A stretch of 6,939 bases of DNA from DATAXV01 sp036272915. GTDB taxonomy: Bacteria > Chloroflexota > Dormibacteria > Dormibacterales > Dormibacteraceae. The notes beneath the pieces were generated by a model, which saw nothing but the letters and a program-made list of their open reading frames with translations, had not been told where the DNA came from and ran no database searches. Made by a program: the position numbers and the translations under genes. The stretch covers positions 1 to 6,939 of the forward strand of contig DATAXV010000048.1 of assembly GCA_036272915.1 (NCBI GenBank), written 5' to 3'. Positions 6,545 to 6,939 of this stretch are shown here, one piece after another (the stretch's first letter is position 1; each line of letters opens with the position of its first letter).

Positions 6545-6903
6545 ATCTCGGCTCCCGCCTCGTGCAAGATCGGCCAGACTTCGACCGATCGGAAGGCGGC
6601 GAAAGGCATCTTGGCGGCGAGTTCGAGCGCCCGCTCCTCGCTCTCGACGTCGACCATGCAAAAGCTGCTGAGGTACTCCTTGCTCTCCAGGTACGGACCG
6701 TCGGTAACCGCCGGCATGCCCTCCCGAACGCTGACCTGTCGGGCCTGGGAGGAATCGGCCAGGCCGTAGGCACCGAGGAGCTCGCCGGTCGCCCCGTACT
6801 CCCGGTTGAAGGCGTCCTGGGCGGCAATCGCCTTGGCCGACTCCTCCTGGGTGAACGAACTCCAGAGCTCCTGGTTGCCGTAGATGATCAGCATGTACTT
6901 CAT
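6541..6903 (-). CDS. YCII/DGPF-domain protein
   Basis: This 120-residue protein of the YCII-related (DGPF) family has a compact ferredoxin-like fold by family knowledge. It starts MKYMLIIYGN, contains VTDGPYLESKEYLSSFCMVDVES (66-88) where DGPY replaces the DGPF signature, then the helix EERALELAAKMP (89-100) and the closing strand SVEVWPI (106-112). The length is typical. The ATG at 6903 begins the family homology, and GGAGGA stands nine bases upstream; the in-phase ATG at 6936 would add an unlikely basic tail. Its TGA overlaps the GTG of the ECF42 sigma gene, a pairing conserved in actinobacteria and other phyla, where DGPF proteins are known targets of the sigma factor. Their biochemical role remains unclear; YCII relatives have been proposed as enzymes or small-molecule binders. 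Other DGPF genes and the operon promoter would lie to the right of the window. Confidence 0.94.
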   Translation of the reverse strand: MKYMLIIYGNQELWSSFTQEESAKAIAAQDAFNREYGATGELLGAYGLADSSQARQVSVREGMPAVTDGPYLESKEYLSSFCMVDVESEERALELAAKMPFAAFRSVEVWPILHEAGAEM

Positions 6904-6912
6904 CGGGGTTGA

Positions 6913-6918
6913 TCCTCC
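6913..6918 (-). promoter_or_regulatory. ribosome binding site of the YCII gene
   Basis: GGAGGA on the minus strand lies nine bases before ATG 6903. It supports the shorter start, which coincides with the conserved MKYMLIIYG opening of the family. Confidence 0.7.
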
Positions 6919-6939
6919 GTGATGTCGCGTCCTCATGGG

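Noticed and set aside
5279..6661. 39-residue N-terminal extension of the sigma factor
   Set aside because: It lies inside the YCII gene in another frame and is basic and featureless. GTG 6544 gives the family's normal N-terminus and a GTGA coupling.
5012..6769. 585-codon plus-strand open frame opposite the sigma and YCII genes
   Set aside because: It is antisense to two clearly recognisable genes. Its translation is rich in Arg, Gly and Ala with no family features, as expected of a GC-driven shadow frame.
6904..6939. search for the ECF42 autoregulatory promoter before the YCII gene
   Set aside because: Only 36 bases are available, and they hold the ribosome binding site but no TGTCGA on the coding strand. 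The promoter, if present, is outside the window.

Overview
The window is very GC-rich (about 70% by eye, not counted). Its genes have strongly G/C-biased third codon positions, GTG starts and purine-rich ribosome binding sites of the AGGAGGT type. With the families present (DUF3224, DUF3995-like, DUF6597-AraC, ECF42 sigma with a DGPF/YCII partner), this points to chromosomal DNA of a filamentous actinobacterium, perhaps of the Streptomyces/Streptosporangiales type. The genus is a guess. Long open frames on the opposite strand are GC-driven shadows and are left out.

Layout. (1) 1-434, minus: a small membrane-protein gene resembling DUF3995, broken by a frame change near 220 and with no usable start, running off the left edge. 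(2) 590-1006, minus: a DUF3224 protein with a near-ideal ribosome binding site. It is divergent from (3) 1124-1912, plus: an AraC-type regulator with a DUF6597-like N-terminus. The roughly 117-base gap between them holds an imperfect direct repeat that could be an operator. (4) 1941-5052, minus: three genes transcribed in the order sugar phosphate isomerase/epimerase (TIM barrel), YbjJ-like MFS transporter, D-2-hydroxyacid-dehydrogenase-like protein. They are closely spaced and look like one operon. The dehydrogenase lacks two of the three usual catalytic residues. (5) 5105-5282, minus: a short stretch with coding character, apparently a frameshifted small gene or remnant, directly behind the sigma gene. 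(6) 5279-6903, minus: a YCII/DGPF-domain protein followed by an ECF42-type sigma factor with a long C-terminal extension, overlapping by GTGA.

How the genes may work together. YCII plus ECF42 is a recognised conserved pair; the sigma factor probably controls DGPF-type genes, including its own operon, whose promoter would lie beyond the right edge. The isomerase-transporter-dehydrogenase trio suggests import or export and conversion of a sugar-like or hydroxy-acid compound, but the sequence does not reveal the substrate. The AraC-like protein most plausibly regulates the adjacent DUF3224 gene.

I see no rRNA, tRNA, CRISPR array, insertion sequence or phage gene. The window looks largely like ordinary actinobacterial chromosome. 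The items most worth checking are the catalytically incomplete dehydrogenase in its operon, the unidentified coding remnant, and the direct repeat.
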